A stretch of 55,592 bases of DNA, taken from positions 1 through 55,592 of IMG/VR virus record IMGVR_UViG_3300035211_000132; one strand, 5' to 3'. Positions 5,579 through 12,031 of the stretch are shown here, piece by piece. The translations under genes and the position numbers were made by a program. Under the pieces are notes generated by a model. The model had not been told where the DNA came from, made no database searches, and saw only the letters and a program-made list of their open reading frames with translations. The DNA comes from a virus. Within the stretch, counting starts at the first letter, position 1. Every line of letters starts with the position of its first letter.

Positions 5579-7708
5579 ATGACCACCATCGTCTACAAGT
5601 ACGGGGCACGCGCCCCAATCGCCGGCTTCGAAGCGTTCCGCGAGCAGGAGCGACGTGCGCACAAGTACCGGCGCAAGCTACTCGACATCGAGATTGCACA
5701 CCATGCGACTCTAGCGACTATCGAGCGCGAGCAGCAAGCCGAGATTGCCGAGCTACTGGAGGAGCTTGCCGACGCAGACGACAGGATTGCGTTGCGGCTC
5801 GAGCAGGCGCGTCAGGAGCGGGTGAAGCAGCGCAAGCGCGGCGAGCAAGCAGCAGCGCGCGCCGAACTGAAGGCGCTGAAGGACGCTCGGAAGGACGTGA
5901 AGCGGCGCATCAAGGAGGCTCGTGTTCGAGTCCGTAATGCTCACGAGGCGGCATCACTAGAGTTCGAGTGGCGCTGCGCGGCGGGGCGTGCTGGAGTGCT
6001 AGATGGACGCGGGAAGCCAGCGCTGCTACCGTGCACGCATGGCGAATGGCTCGCCCCGATGAATGCCGAGGAGCGAGCTAAGCTTCGAGCGAAGTTGAAA
6101 GCTGCAACGAAGATTGATCCACCGACAACGGGGGATGTGCGGCGCGAGGTGCTCGCTACGATGCTCCAGGAACAGTGGCCAGCGCACTGGATCGCGCTGC
6201 AACGTGCTGACTGGGATCGATCAAGAGCGCGCCGACGGGCACGTGCTGATAGTGGTCTCTACCACGGGACCTACGCTGCAGTCGAAGACGCTGTGGACGC
6301 TGCGGTGAAGAAGCGGCGTAAGCTAGGGCTTCCTCCAGAACACCACTGGGTCGATCAGGTCCGAATCGGAACACAGTGCCAGGGCGGCGTCACCGCTCAG
6401 CGGTTCGAGTTGGCTGACGAATTGGAATTGTCTGCGCCCGGTCGAGCGTTCCAGCGCGCTGGCGGAAAGCCTCTTCCTGAGCACATGCGCAAGCGCGGAA
6501 CCGGACGGCGCTCTCGGACGCTGCGGACCATGCGTGTCCGCGTCGCGTCCGACGGTCGTGATCCTATCTGGGTGACACTGCCTGTGCAGATGCAACGTCC
6601 GCTACCGAACGGAGCACGAGTTCTGTGGGCATACGTCATCCGTCGCGACCTCGAGCGCGCCCCGTACTCGACGTGGGAGGTACAGCTCACCGTCGACGTC
6701 GATCGGAAGCGTCCAACTGCACAGCGGCACGAAGCGGTTGCCGTCGATGTTGGTTGGCGGCGACGACCAGAGGGCAGCATCCGCGTGGCATATTGGGTTG
6801 GTAGCGACGGCACCGAAGGAACCATCGACGTGCCAGCACGCATCGACGCGGCGCTCAGTCACTCGCACGAGATTCGCGCTGTCAGCGATCGTCTGTTCGA
6901 CGACGTTCGGTCTGTCGTGCTCGAGAACAAGGCGTCGCTTCCGGACGCCGCGCAGGAGATGCTCCGACATGCTGCGCAGTGGAAGCGCCACGGAAAGCTC
7001 GTTCGCGTCGCCACGGTGGTGTCCTACTACACCGACTCTGACTGGGAGTACTGGCGCAAAGAGCGCAAGGATGCACGGTTGCACCTCATGCCGACTGTCG
7101 ATGAGTCGCGAGAGCACGCCGGTGAAGACTGGCTTGCATGGTACCTCTACTGCTGGACTCGGCAAGATCGTCACCTGCATCAGTGGGAGGCCGACGAGCG
7201 TCGGCACGCGCTGCGCAGTCGCGACGAGATATTCCGCGTCGCAGCATCGCGGCTCGCGGCACGCTATCAGACACTCGTGCTCGAGGGTACCAACTCGACC
7301 AAGAGCGGGCTTCTCAACCTCGCCGATCTCGCCAGCAAGGCAGCCTCTACCGAAGCGGAGACCAAGGCGGACGACGCCCAGCGTGCGCAGCGAGTGAAAG
7401 CCGCGCCGGGCGAGTGCAGGTCAGCTCTTGTCCAGGCATTCCGTGGCTCCGTCGAACCAGAGCCGTTGGAGCGCACCACGACCGAGTGCCACCACTGCCA
7501 CGGGCTATGCGAGTGGGACGCTGCACGCGAACTGCGCCACACATGCGAGCACTGCGGAGCACGGTGGGATCAGGACGCAAACGCAGCGAAGAATCTGCTC
7601 CACCGCAGACGCGAGAGGCTCAATGGTGCATCGAACTCCGGAACCGCTCGCAACGCAAAAAAACCGCGCCAGAATGCTGGCGAAGCAGCATCCGACGCGG
7701 CAGAATAG
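5579..7708 (+). CDS. cas12m: Cas12m-like (type V-M) CRISPR effector
   Basis: The protein has 709 residues; the ATG at 5579 follows AAAGGAG. From memory, its layout matches Cas12m: an N-terminal YKY stretch, a long charged coiled coil (about 20-125), a WVTLPVQ strand region near 331, and a C-terminal RuvC domain. RuvC-I has D390 in VAVDVGW, RuvC-II has E569 in LVLEG, and RuvC-III has D664/D666 in DQDANAAKNLL. A zinc ribbon (C637/C640, C656/C659) lies between II and III. The CRISPR array starts 79 bases after the stop, and no cas1 or cas2 is present, as in other type V-M/V-U loci. Studied Cas12m proteins bind DNA without cutting and have a degraded RuvC site. Here the acidic triad looks intact, so cutting is possible. 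The alternative, an IS605-type TnpB, is unlikely given the adjacent repeat array and the length. Confidence 0.88.
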   Translation: MTTIVYKYGARAPIAGFEAFREQERRAHKYRRKLLDIEIAHHATLATIEREQQAEIAELLEELADADDRIALRLEQARQERVKQRKRGEQAAARAELKALKDARKDVKRRIKEARVRVRNAHEAASLEFEWRCAAGRAGVLDGRGKPALLPCTHGEWLAPMNAEERAKLRAKLKAATKIDPPTTGDVRREVLATMLQEQWPAHWIALQRADWDRSRARRRARADSGLYHGTYAAVEDAVDAAVKKRRKLGLPPEHHWVDQVRIGTQCQGGVTAQRFELADELELSAPGRAFQRAGGKPLPEHMRKRGTGRRSRTLRTMRVRVASDGRDPIWVTLPVQMQRPLPNGARVLWAYVIRRDLERAPYSTWEVQLTVDVDRKRPTAQRHEAVAVDVGWRRRPEGSIRVAYWVGSDGTEGTIDVPARIDAALSHSHEIRAVSDRLFDDVRSVVLENKASLPDAAQEMLRHAAQWKRHGKLVRVATVVSYYTDSDWEYWRKERKDARLHLMPTVDESREHAGEDWLAWYLYCWTRQDRHLHQWEADERRHALRSRDEIFRVAASRLAARYQTLVLEGTNSTKSGLLNLADLASKAASTEAETKADDAQRAQRVKAAPGECRSALVQAFRGSVEPEPLERTTTECHHCHGLCEWDAARELRHTCEHCGARWDQDANAAKNLLHRRRERLNGASNSGTARNAKKPRQNAGEAASDAAE

Positions 7709-7770
7709 TGGAGTTGTGGTGTGCGAAATCAGACCGCTCGCAAAGCACCTCGCAAGTCAGCGAGAACACT

Positions 7771-7791
7771 GGAGGCACGACAGGTGCCTCC
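7771..7791 (+). promoter_or_regulatory. Hairpin at the leader end of the CRISPR array
   Basis: GGAGGCAC (7771-7778) and GTGCCTCC (7784-7791) are perfect 8-bp arms around GACAG. The right arm includes the first four bases of repeat 1. A weaker hairpin (CTCGC/GCGAG) lies at 7749-7764. There is no T-run, so this is not a standard terminator. It may mark the first processing site or shield the 5' end of the crRNA precursor. Confidence 0.45.
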
Positions 7792-8261
7792 AACAAGGCA
7801 GCCCGACGCCTTCAAGTCGGGACGCCTGCGCGGCGGCTCGTATTTTCAACGAACGAAGGCTCCAACAAGGCAGCCCGACGCCTTCAAGTCGGGACGATGC
7901 GGTCGAATTTGGCGCACCTAGCGCTAGCGCGACTCCAACAAGGCAGCCCGACGCCTTCAAGTCGGGACAATGAATGGATCGAGGTTGTCGCATTTGTGCG
8001 AGGTCGCCTCCGACAAGGCAGCGCGATGCCTTCAAATCGCGACCCATTCTGTCAGCGCATCATCGATCCCGAGGACTGGCTCGCGATGTTCAGCTCCAAC
8101 ACGGCAGCCCGACGCCTTCAAGTTGGGACGACCCAGGGGCTTGCTTAAGCGACTCCGACAAGGCAGCGCGATGCCTTCAAATCGCGACGCTGACGCGACC
8201 CTTGGCCCGTGCCCTCCATGGGGCTCTCCGACAAGGCAGCTCGACGCCTTCAAGTTGGGAC
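7788..8261 (+). CRISPR. CRISPR array, seven 36-base repeats, six spacers
   Basis: Repeats begin at 7788, 7860, 7933, 8008, 8094, 8153 and 8226, each 36 bases long, starting CTCC and ending GAC. Spacers are 36, 37, 39, 50, 23 and 37 bases. Repeats 1-3 are identical; 4 and 6 form a second type; 5 and 7 carry further changes. A 6-bp stem (CCCGAC with GTCGGG) closes the loop GCCTTCAA. In repeats 4 and 6 the stem changes to CGCGAT with ATCGCG, so both arms changed together; 5 and 7 keep it by G-U pairs. The stem near the 3' end of the repeat fits plus-strand transcription with the handle 5' of the spacer, as in type V. No tracrRNA anti-repeat was seen. The array lies between convergent genes. Spacer 1 matches this phage at 42988-43023. 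Confidence 0.95.
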
Positions 8262-8289
8262 CGTACGGCCAGCAGACCCGTGCACAGAG

Positions 8290-8730
8290 TTAACGGTACC
8301 GATCACGCAGCGACTCGATCTGCTGCTGATGCCGCGCCAGTTCGCTGTCCACTTCGCGCCTGCGATCCTGGTCAGCCTCGCGGTCCGAAATGCGTTGCCC
8401 GCCTAGCCCCTTCACGTCTGCCTTTAGCTCCGCTAGGTCCGACGCAATTGCAGGCAGAGAGTCGAGTCGCGCTTTTGTAACCGGGTCCAACTCCACCTGG
8501 CCGAAGCCTGCCATCCACTGCACGAGAACCGAAGCAACTGCAGTGATCACGGCAGCAACAACTGGAGGGGTCCACAGTCGAGCTTGCGCCGCAATCAGAG
8601 AAGGCTGCTTCGGCGGAGGAGGCAGATGCTCGTCATGGACTCGCGATGGCCGTGACTCCGCCTCTGCGAGTTGCTCCTCGACGTCAGCCGGCGGTACTAG
8701 ACGACCACCGCAGTTGACCAGGCGATGCAT
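8290..8730 (-). CDS. Membrane-anchored coiled-coil protein, possible lysis accessory
   Basis: The 146-residue protein has one strong transmembrane segment at about residues 54-76 (PPVVAAVITAVASVLVQWMA). A polar Pro-rich N terminus precedes it, and a long charged coiled coil follows (SDLAELKADVKG to the end). The single anchor plus coiled coil resembles inner-membrane spanins or pinholins. It ends the cassette that encodes the peptidase at 9074. No specific family is recognised. Its stop lies 29 bases from the end of the CRISPR array. Confidence 0.65.
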   Translation of the reverse strand: MHRLVNCGGRLVPPADVEEQLAEAESRPSRVHDEHLPPPPKQPSLIAAQARLWTPPVVAAVITAVASVLVQWMAGFGQVELDPVTKARLDSLPAIASDLAELKADVKGLGGQRISDREADQDRRREVDSELARHQQQIESLRDRYR

Positions 8731-8732
8731 GA

Positions 8733-9077
8733 CTATGGCTCCATCCCGCCGTCGTCACCGAGCTGACACGGATTGCTGTTCCCGCCTCCGGGCTTGCACG
8801 GGAGTCGTGAGGCTTCGTGCTCGAGCTCTGTGATGCGCTCGTTCCGCAGTCGTGCATCATGCGCCAAGCTCGCGATGTCGGCCTGCATCGCTTTGATCTG
8901 ACTAGCTAGCCATGTGCGGAACTGCGCCTGTTCGCGCCGCTCTATCTCCTGTGCGTCGCGTTCGCGCTCGATGTCTTCGCGTAGCAAGTGCACACGCACC
9001 GCTAGCTGCGCCAACTGCGTGTCTCGTGTCTCTTCTTCAGGATGAGGGGTGTTCTGCGGATCGTCGGTACTGCTCAT
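8733..9077 (-). CDS. Coiled-coil protein of the 8.3-9.7 kb cassette
   Basis: The 114-residue soluble protein begins MSSTDDPQNTPHPEEE and is dominated by a continuous charged coiled coil (LLREDIERERDAQEIERREQ onwards). It ends with two Cys in a Gly/Asn-rich tail. The ATG overlaps the stop of the peptidase gene by ATGA, and the next gene starts two bases after its stop, so the three genes are cotranscribed. The function is unknown. Confidence 0.65.
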   Translation of the reverse strand: MSSTDDPQNTPHPEEETRDTQLAQLAVRVHLLREDIERERDAQEIERREQAQFRTWLASQIKAMQADIASLAHDARLRNERITELEHEASRLPCKPGGGNSNPCQLGDDGGMEP

Positions 9078-9712
9078 TGGGACAACTCCCACTGCTGCGC
9101 GATGTACTCCGCCGGGTCCACTGGGCCAGGGTCTGGCAGCCCATGCGCCGAGCACCAATCAGCGACCGCTAGCGCCGACGCGGTATAGACGATCGTGTCG
9201 GCGTCTACCGATGCCCAGACGCGGCGACCGCGGAGCATCAGGAAGTCGCCGACGCTATCAACCGAGCACTCGAACTGACGACCACCGCCGTGCCACTGTC
9301 CGAAATCTGCGGTCAGTGCTCGCCCATCGGGGGTCTGACCGAGGTATACTGCGATGTGGCCACCACGGTCGAAGTCGTAGCCGATGAAGTCCCCAGGTCG
9401 CAGTTGCTCAAGCTTCGGCAATCGAGGGACGGTGTGTTTACGTTCGCCGTAGAACCAGCCTAGGTCTGGCCTGCCTGTGCTGGGGAATCCGCGGTGCTCG
9501 TCGCGGAGGATGTGCTCGGCACGGCACCCGGCTGCGAATGCGATGCAGTCAGGGAGCTCGACACAGGACGTCCCGGGCTGGCTCGGTGGGTACTGCCGGC
9601 CCTCGACCACAGCCTGCTGGACCGGATGGCCGAATGCGCCTCTACCATCGCTGGTCAAATAGTATCCGAGCTCGACGATGGTGCGGCGGCGAGAGATTTT
9701 CGGGATGGGCAT
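9074..9712 (-). CDS. NlpC/P60- or CHAP-like peptidase, candidate endolysin
   Basis: The protein has 212 residues. Motifs fit the papain-like NlpC/P60-CHAP fold: a Cys region (GTSCVELPDCIAFAAGC, residues 47-63), LRPGDFIGYDF, then GGHIAVYLG with the likely catalytic His at 119. Such enzymes cut peptide bonds in peptidoglycan. I chose the ATG at 9712 (MPIPKISRRR); earlier codons would run into the divergent gene at 9755. It heads a three-gene cassette. It could be an endolysin or a virion wall hydrolase. The lysozyme-like gene at 12616 is a second candidate. Confidence 0.6.
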   Translation of the reverse strand: MPIPKISRRRTIVELGYYLTSDGRGAFGHPVQQAVVEGRQYPPSQPGTSCVELPDCIAFAAGCRAEHILRDEHRGFPSTGRPDLGWFYGERKHTVPRLPKLEQLRPGDFIGYDFDRGGHIAVYLGQTPDGRALTADFGQWHGGGRQFECSVDSVGDFLMLRGRRVWASVDADTIVYTASALAVADWCSAHGLPDPGPVDPAEYIAQQWELSQ

Positions 9713-9754
9713 TTGTTTACTCCTTCCGGCACGCAACCTGCATCCACGGTCACT

Positions 9755-10240
9755 ATGCGAAACTCTACACGCGGCACACCCGCTGCACGCCTGCTCAGGG
9801 CCCGTTTGGGTGTTGGTGACCCAGAGGCCCTGGAATACGTCAGAGACGCGCTGAGGCGCCACGGGAGCGCTGCTGCTGCGGCTGAGGAGCTGGGGGTGTC
9901 GGCGGCGACGGCAGGCAGGTGGGCTCACCTAGTCGGACTGGTCAGACCACGCGGAAACCCGGAGTTTCTTCTACGCAGAAAGTGCAACAGTGCGCAAAAG
10001 GCTGCAGACAAGCCAAACGAGCACGTTTCCTGCGAGACGGTCCGGCGATGTTCGAGAAAGCACGCAGGTTTTATGGGGTGTGCGTCGATCGATGAGGATG
10101 TCGGCACCCGTTCTCGCCCCGCAGGTTCGTCCCCGGGGCTTCGGGGTGCGAGCAGGCCGCGCGCGGCACACAGCGGGCGCCTCGGACCGGCCGGAGACAG
10201 GACGGAGGGTGAGAGCAGCCCCTACCAGAAAGTGGGCTAG
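9755..10240 (+). CDS. Fis-like HTH protein
   Basis: Residues about 20-65 form a Fis-type HTH (RDALRRHGSAAAAAEELGVS, then AATAGRWAHLVGLVRP), similar in type to the C terminus of the 362 gene product. The rest of the 161-residue frame is basic and of low character, and it runs through hairpin leader copy 5 (10116-10139). The true product may therefore be shorter or the tail degraded. It is divergent from the peptidase gene, 42 bases away. The likely role is transcription control of the 10-12.5 kb genes. Confidence 0.5.
   Translation: MRNSTRGTPAARLLRARLGVGDPEALEYVRDALRRHGSAAAAAEELGVSAATAGRWAHLVGLVRPRGNPEFLLRRKCNSAQKAADKPNEHVSCETVRRCSRKHAGFMGCASIDEDVGTRSRPAGSSPGLRGASRPRAAHSGRLGPAGDRTEGESSPYQKVG
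10116..10139 (+). promoter_or_regulatory. Start-associated hairpin leader, copy 5 (no start nearby)
   Basis: GCCCCG (10116-10121) pairs with CGGGGC (10134-10139). The 24-base stem-loop is identical to copy 1 at 1573. Here the bases that follow (TTCGGGGTGCGAGCAGG) have only a weak Shine-Dalgarno and no good ATG. It looks like a relic whose gene was lost or overwritten by the frame from 9755. Confidence 0.5.
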
Positions 10241-10274
10241 CTGCCGCTGGGCGCAGAGCTCGGCACCGACACCA

Positions 10275-10315
10275 CCCCGCCAGGTTCGCCTCGCGGGGTT
10301 GAGGTGTCAGGAGGA
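10275..10315 (+). promoter_or_regulatory. Start-associated hairpin leader, copy 6
   Basis: CCCCGC (10275-10280) pairs with GCGGGG (10293-10298). An inner AGG/CCT pair closes a TTCG tetraloop. TTGAGGTGTCAGGAGG follows, the same as in copy 2, before the ATG at 10320. Confidence 0.65.
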
Positions 10316-10319
10316 TACG

Positions 10320-10778
10320 ATGATCGAAGCGCAAACGCTCTGTCAGTCATGCGGGAATCAAGGGCCTTATCCGCTCGCCACAGGATTGGCGCCAACTCCT
10401 CAGCCATCCTGGTGTACGTGCAAGCGCAACGGCCCGGGATTGCTCCCCGGTGGGCCCTTCGTGGCCGCTCCGGGTGCAGTAGTCCAGTTCGCGTTTGACA
10501 CCCCGGAGGATCGCGCGTTCGCGGAACGCTGCAGGGTCGCCGGGAATGAATACGTGGATGCGCGTGACGCAGCGATAACCGCGAAGTGGACCCCGTGCGG
10601 AAAGATCCGTCCGCGTACCGGAGCGATTCGCAAGGCGGCAGAGCGGAAGTACCGCAATGCGCTCCGCGCTCTCACCAGGCTGCAGTCGCAGTGCCGGCAC
10701 TGGCGCGTGAGCATCTTCGAGCCGACGACGTGTGGTGTGTGTGGCGCCGACTTGAGGCCTTCCAATCATTCTGACTGA
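10320..10778 (+). CDS. Zinc-binding hypothetical protein
   Basis: The 152-residue protein has CQSCG and a second Cys pair (CTCK) within the first 35 residues, a basic helical middle (AIRKAAERKYRNALRALTRL), and CGVCGADL near the C terminus. Two separate metal sites are likely. It follows leader copy 6 with AGGAGG before the ATG. The family is unknown. A nucleic-acid-binding role would fit the charge. Confidence 0.6.
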   Translation: MIEAQTLCQSCGNQGPYPLATGLAPTPQPSWCTCKRNGPGLLPGGPFVAAPGAVVQFAFDTPEDRAFAERCRVAGNEYVDARDAAITAKWTPCGKIRPRTGAIRKAAERKYRNALRALTRLQSQCRHWRVSIFEPTTCGVCGADLRPSNHSD

Positions 10779-10799
10779 CCACCACACCCACCCCATCCC

Positions 10800-10840
10800 G
10801 CCGGTACCCGTTCGCTCGGGGCCGGCTTTCGGGGTAGGAG
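10800..10840 (+). promoter_or_regulatory. Start-associated hairpin leader, copy 7
   Basis: GCCGGT (10800-10805) pairs with GCCGGC (10821-10826), with one G-U pair and an inner CCC/GGG. TAGGAG follows, then the ATG at 10851. It belongs to the GCCGGC sub-type with copies 3 and 4. Confidence 0.55.
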
Positions 10841-10850
10841 AACACGAACC

Positions 10851-11111
10851 ATGGTGGACCTAATCGTGAACCGAGGAGTCAGCGAAGCCGCTTTGGGCAG
10901 CGCCAAGCCCTACGTCGTCGGCAACGGCCTCTACTGCGACGAGGTGGCACGGTACGCCACGTTCGACGAAGCGCTGGCCCACTACCGTAGGCTACGGAAA
11001 CAGCTCCCCGGCGAGTGGCGCGCGATCGGCATCTGGAACGAAGACGAGTGCGACGGTGCCACGGATGGCAATCCCGATGGCCTCACTGACGAGCAGAGGG
11101 AGCAACTCTGA
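10851..11111 (+). CDS. Hypothetical 86-residue protein
   Basis: The small acidic protein has a short beta stretch (KPYVVGNGLYCDEVARYATF) and a helix (DEALAHYRRLRKQL). It looks like a small soluble domain with an acidic tail. It follows leader copy 7. Its stop overlaps the next ATG by one base, so it starts a run of overlapping genes to 12564. No family is recognised. Confidence 0.6.
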   Translation: MVDLIVNRGVSEAALGSAKPYVVGNGLYCDEVARYATFDEALAHYRRLRKQLPGEWRAIGIWNEDECDGATDGNPDGLTDEQREQL

Positions 11112-11305
11112 TGCCTGACCTTCACGGAGCGGCCGCCGACACCAAGGCGCAGACCACCACATCACGCGGTGTCGTACTGGAGATTTCGGCAAGCGAACGT
11201 CGACGTGCCGAACAGCTGTCGCGCTCAGTGCTGGAGAAGCACGAGTCGCGGCGCCTGATGGGCAGCCGTCGGCCAGAGCTGGACAAGAAACAGGAGGAAC
11301 CGTGA
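11111..11305 (+). CDS. Hypothetical 64-residue protein
   Basis: This short, charged, mainly helical protein (EISASERRRAEQLSRSVLEK) overlaps both neighbours (TGATG at its start, a four-base overlap at its end). The function is unknown. Translation is probably coupled to the gene before it. Confidence 0.55.
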   Translation: MPDLHGAAADTKAQTTTSRGVVLEISASERRRAEQLSRSVLEKHESRRLMGSRRPELDKKQEEP

Positions 11306-11562
11306 AACAAGCAGGAACGCACGACTACGAAAAGCCACTCTTCATCACCGATGGTTGTTGGGGTGGAATGCAAACGTTCTCCGTCGGCATCTTCGAGTGG
11401 GTGCCAGCAAAGGGCGGAGGGGTCAAGCGAGGAAAGGCAAAGGTGCGCGTTGTCGGATCCCCGGATCGTCATGCGTCCGTGTTCGCAAAGGCCGACGAGA
11501 TCGTGGCGCAACTAGACGCCGGGACCTACTCTGGTAGGAAACGGGTTATCGTTGGATGGTGA
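11302..11562 (+). CDS. Hypothetical protein, paralogue of the 4901-5176 gene
   Basis: The GTG start overlaps the previous stop. FSVGIFEWVPAKGGG, KAKVRVVG and IVAQLDAGTYSGRKRVI match the product of 4901-5176 closely. The N terminus differs (HDYEKPLFITDGCWGG). In both places the gene sits in a chain of overlapping small genes, so a gene block was probably duplicated and then diverged. The function is unknown. Confidence 0.65.
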   Translation: MKQAGTHDYEKPLFITDGCWGGMQTFSVGIFEWVPAKGGGVKRGKAKVRVVGSPDRHASVFAKADEIVAQLDAGTYSGRKRVIVGW

Positions 11563-11564
11563 GG

Positions 11565-11825
11565 ATGAGCAAACCTATTCCGTCGCTATGGATCCTAGAC
11601 TTATACTCAGCTGGAGCACCTGACGAGGTGCTTGACTGGGTGGCTGCCGGATCGATGTCGCGTCGAATGCTGATGTCCTACGCTAGGATGTTCGGCAGGC
11701 GCCCACGGTGGTGGTGGACAAGGACTCGTCTTGGGAGGATTTACTGGCGTGGGCTGATTGGTGATGGGGCCGGGCTGCCGCCGCGTGGAGCTATTCCGTT
11801 GCGTCAGGGGCAGCTTGCTCCATGA
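11565..11825 (+). CDS. Hypothetical protein with a PRWWWTR motif
   Basis: I chose the ATG at 11565 (MSKPIPSLWIL); 11556 is an alternative that overlaps the previous gene. The centre holds MFGRRPRWWWTRTRLGRIYW. A nearly identical stretch (VRPRWWWTRGRL) is in the otherwise different protein at 52475-52972. The Trp/Arg cluster may be a short nucleic-acid- or membrane-binding element. The stop overlaps the next start by ATGA. Confidence 0.55.
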   Translation: MSKPIPSLWILDLYSAGAPDEVLDWVAAGSMSRRMLMSYARMFGRRPRWWWTRTRLGRIYWRGLIGDGAGLPPRGAIPLRQGQLAP

Positions 11826-12031
11826 CCCGCTGCACCGTCCTGAGATCGGAACGCACCGCACCGCGCCCCGGCTTCTGCCACGGCTGGCGGCTCGTGATGC
11901 CGGCTTGCGAAAGGCACTCGGCTGCAGCTGTGCCACCGGTCTCGGTGGCGTGCCGACGGCAGTGCTGCGGTAGGCATCCGGAGCGCGACTTGCGGCGAGG
12001 TGAGCGGGCCGTGGCTAGGTGGGATTGGTGA
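11822..12031 (+). CDS. Small Cys/His-rich protein
   Basis: The 69-residue protein has several Cys and His residues (TRC, FCHGW, PACERH, VACRRQCCGRH), suggesting one or two zinc sites. The main support is position: its ATG overlaps the upstream stop by ATGA, and its stop overlaps the downstream ATG. The sequence is Arg-rich. The function is unknown. Confidence 0.5.
   Translation: MTRCTVLRSERTAPRPGFCHGWRLVMPACERHSAAAVPPVSVACRRQCCGRHPERDLRRGERAVARWDW

Noticed and set aside
5579-7708. IS605-type TnpB transposon nuclease
   Set aside because: RuvC and zinc-ribbon motifs are shared, but the protein is about 300 residues longer than TnpB, its N terminus fits Cas12m, a CRISPR array follows, and there are no transposon ends or tnpA.
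7709-7787. tracrRNA between effector gene and array
   Set aside because: No stretch complementary to the repeat was found here or elsewhere in the window. Only self-hairpins are present, and the repeat itself holds a handle-like hairpin.
7721-8480. Open frames across the CRISPR array on both strands
   Set aside because: They consist of the repeat translated again and again (PTRQPDAFKSG and its frames) and are by-products of the repeats.
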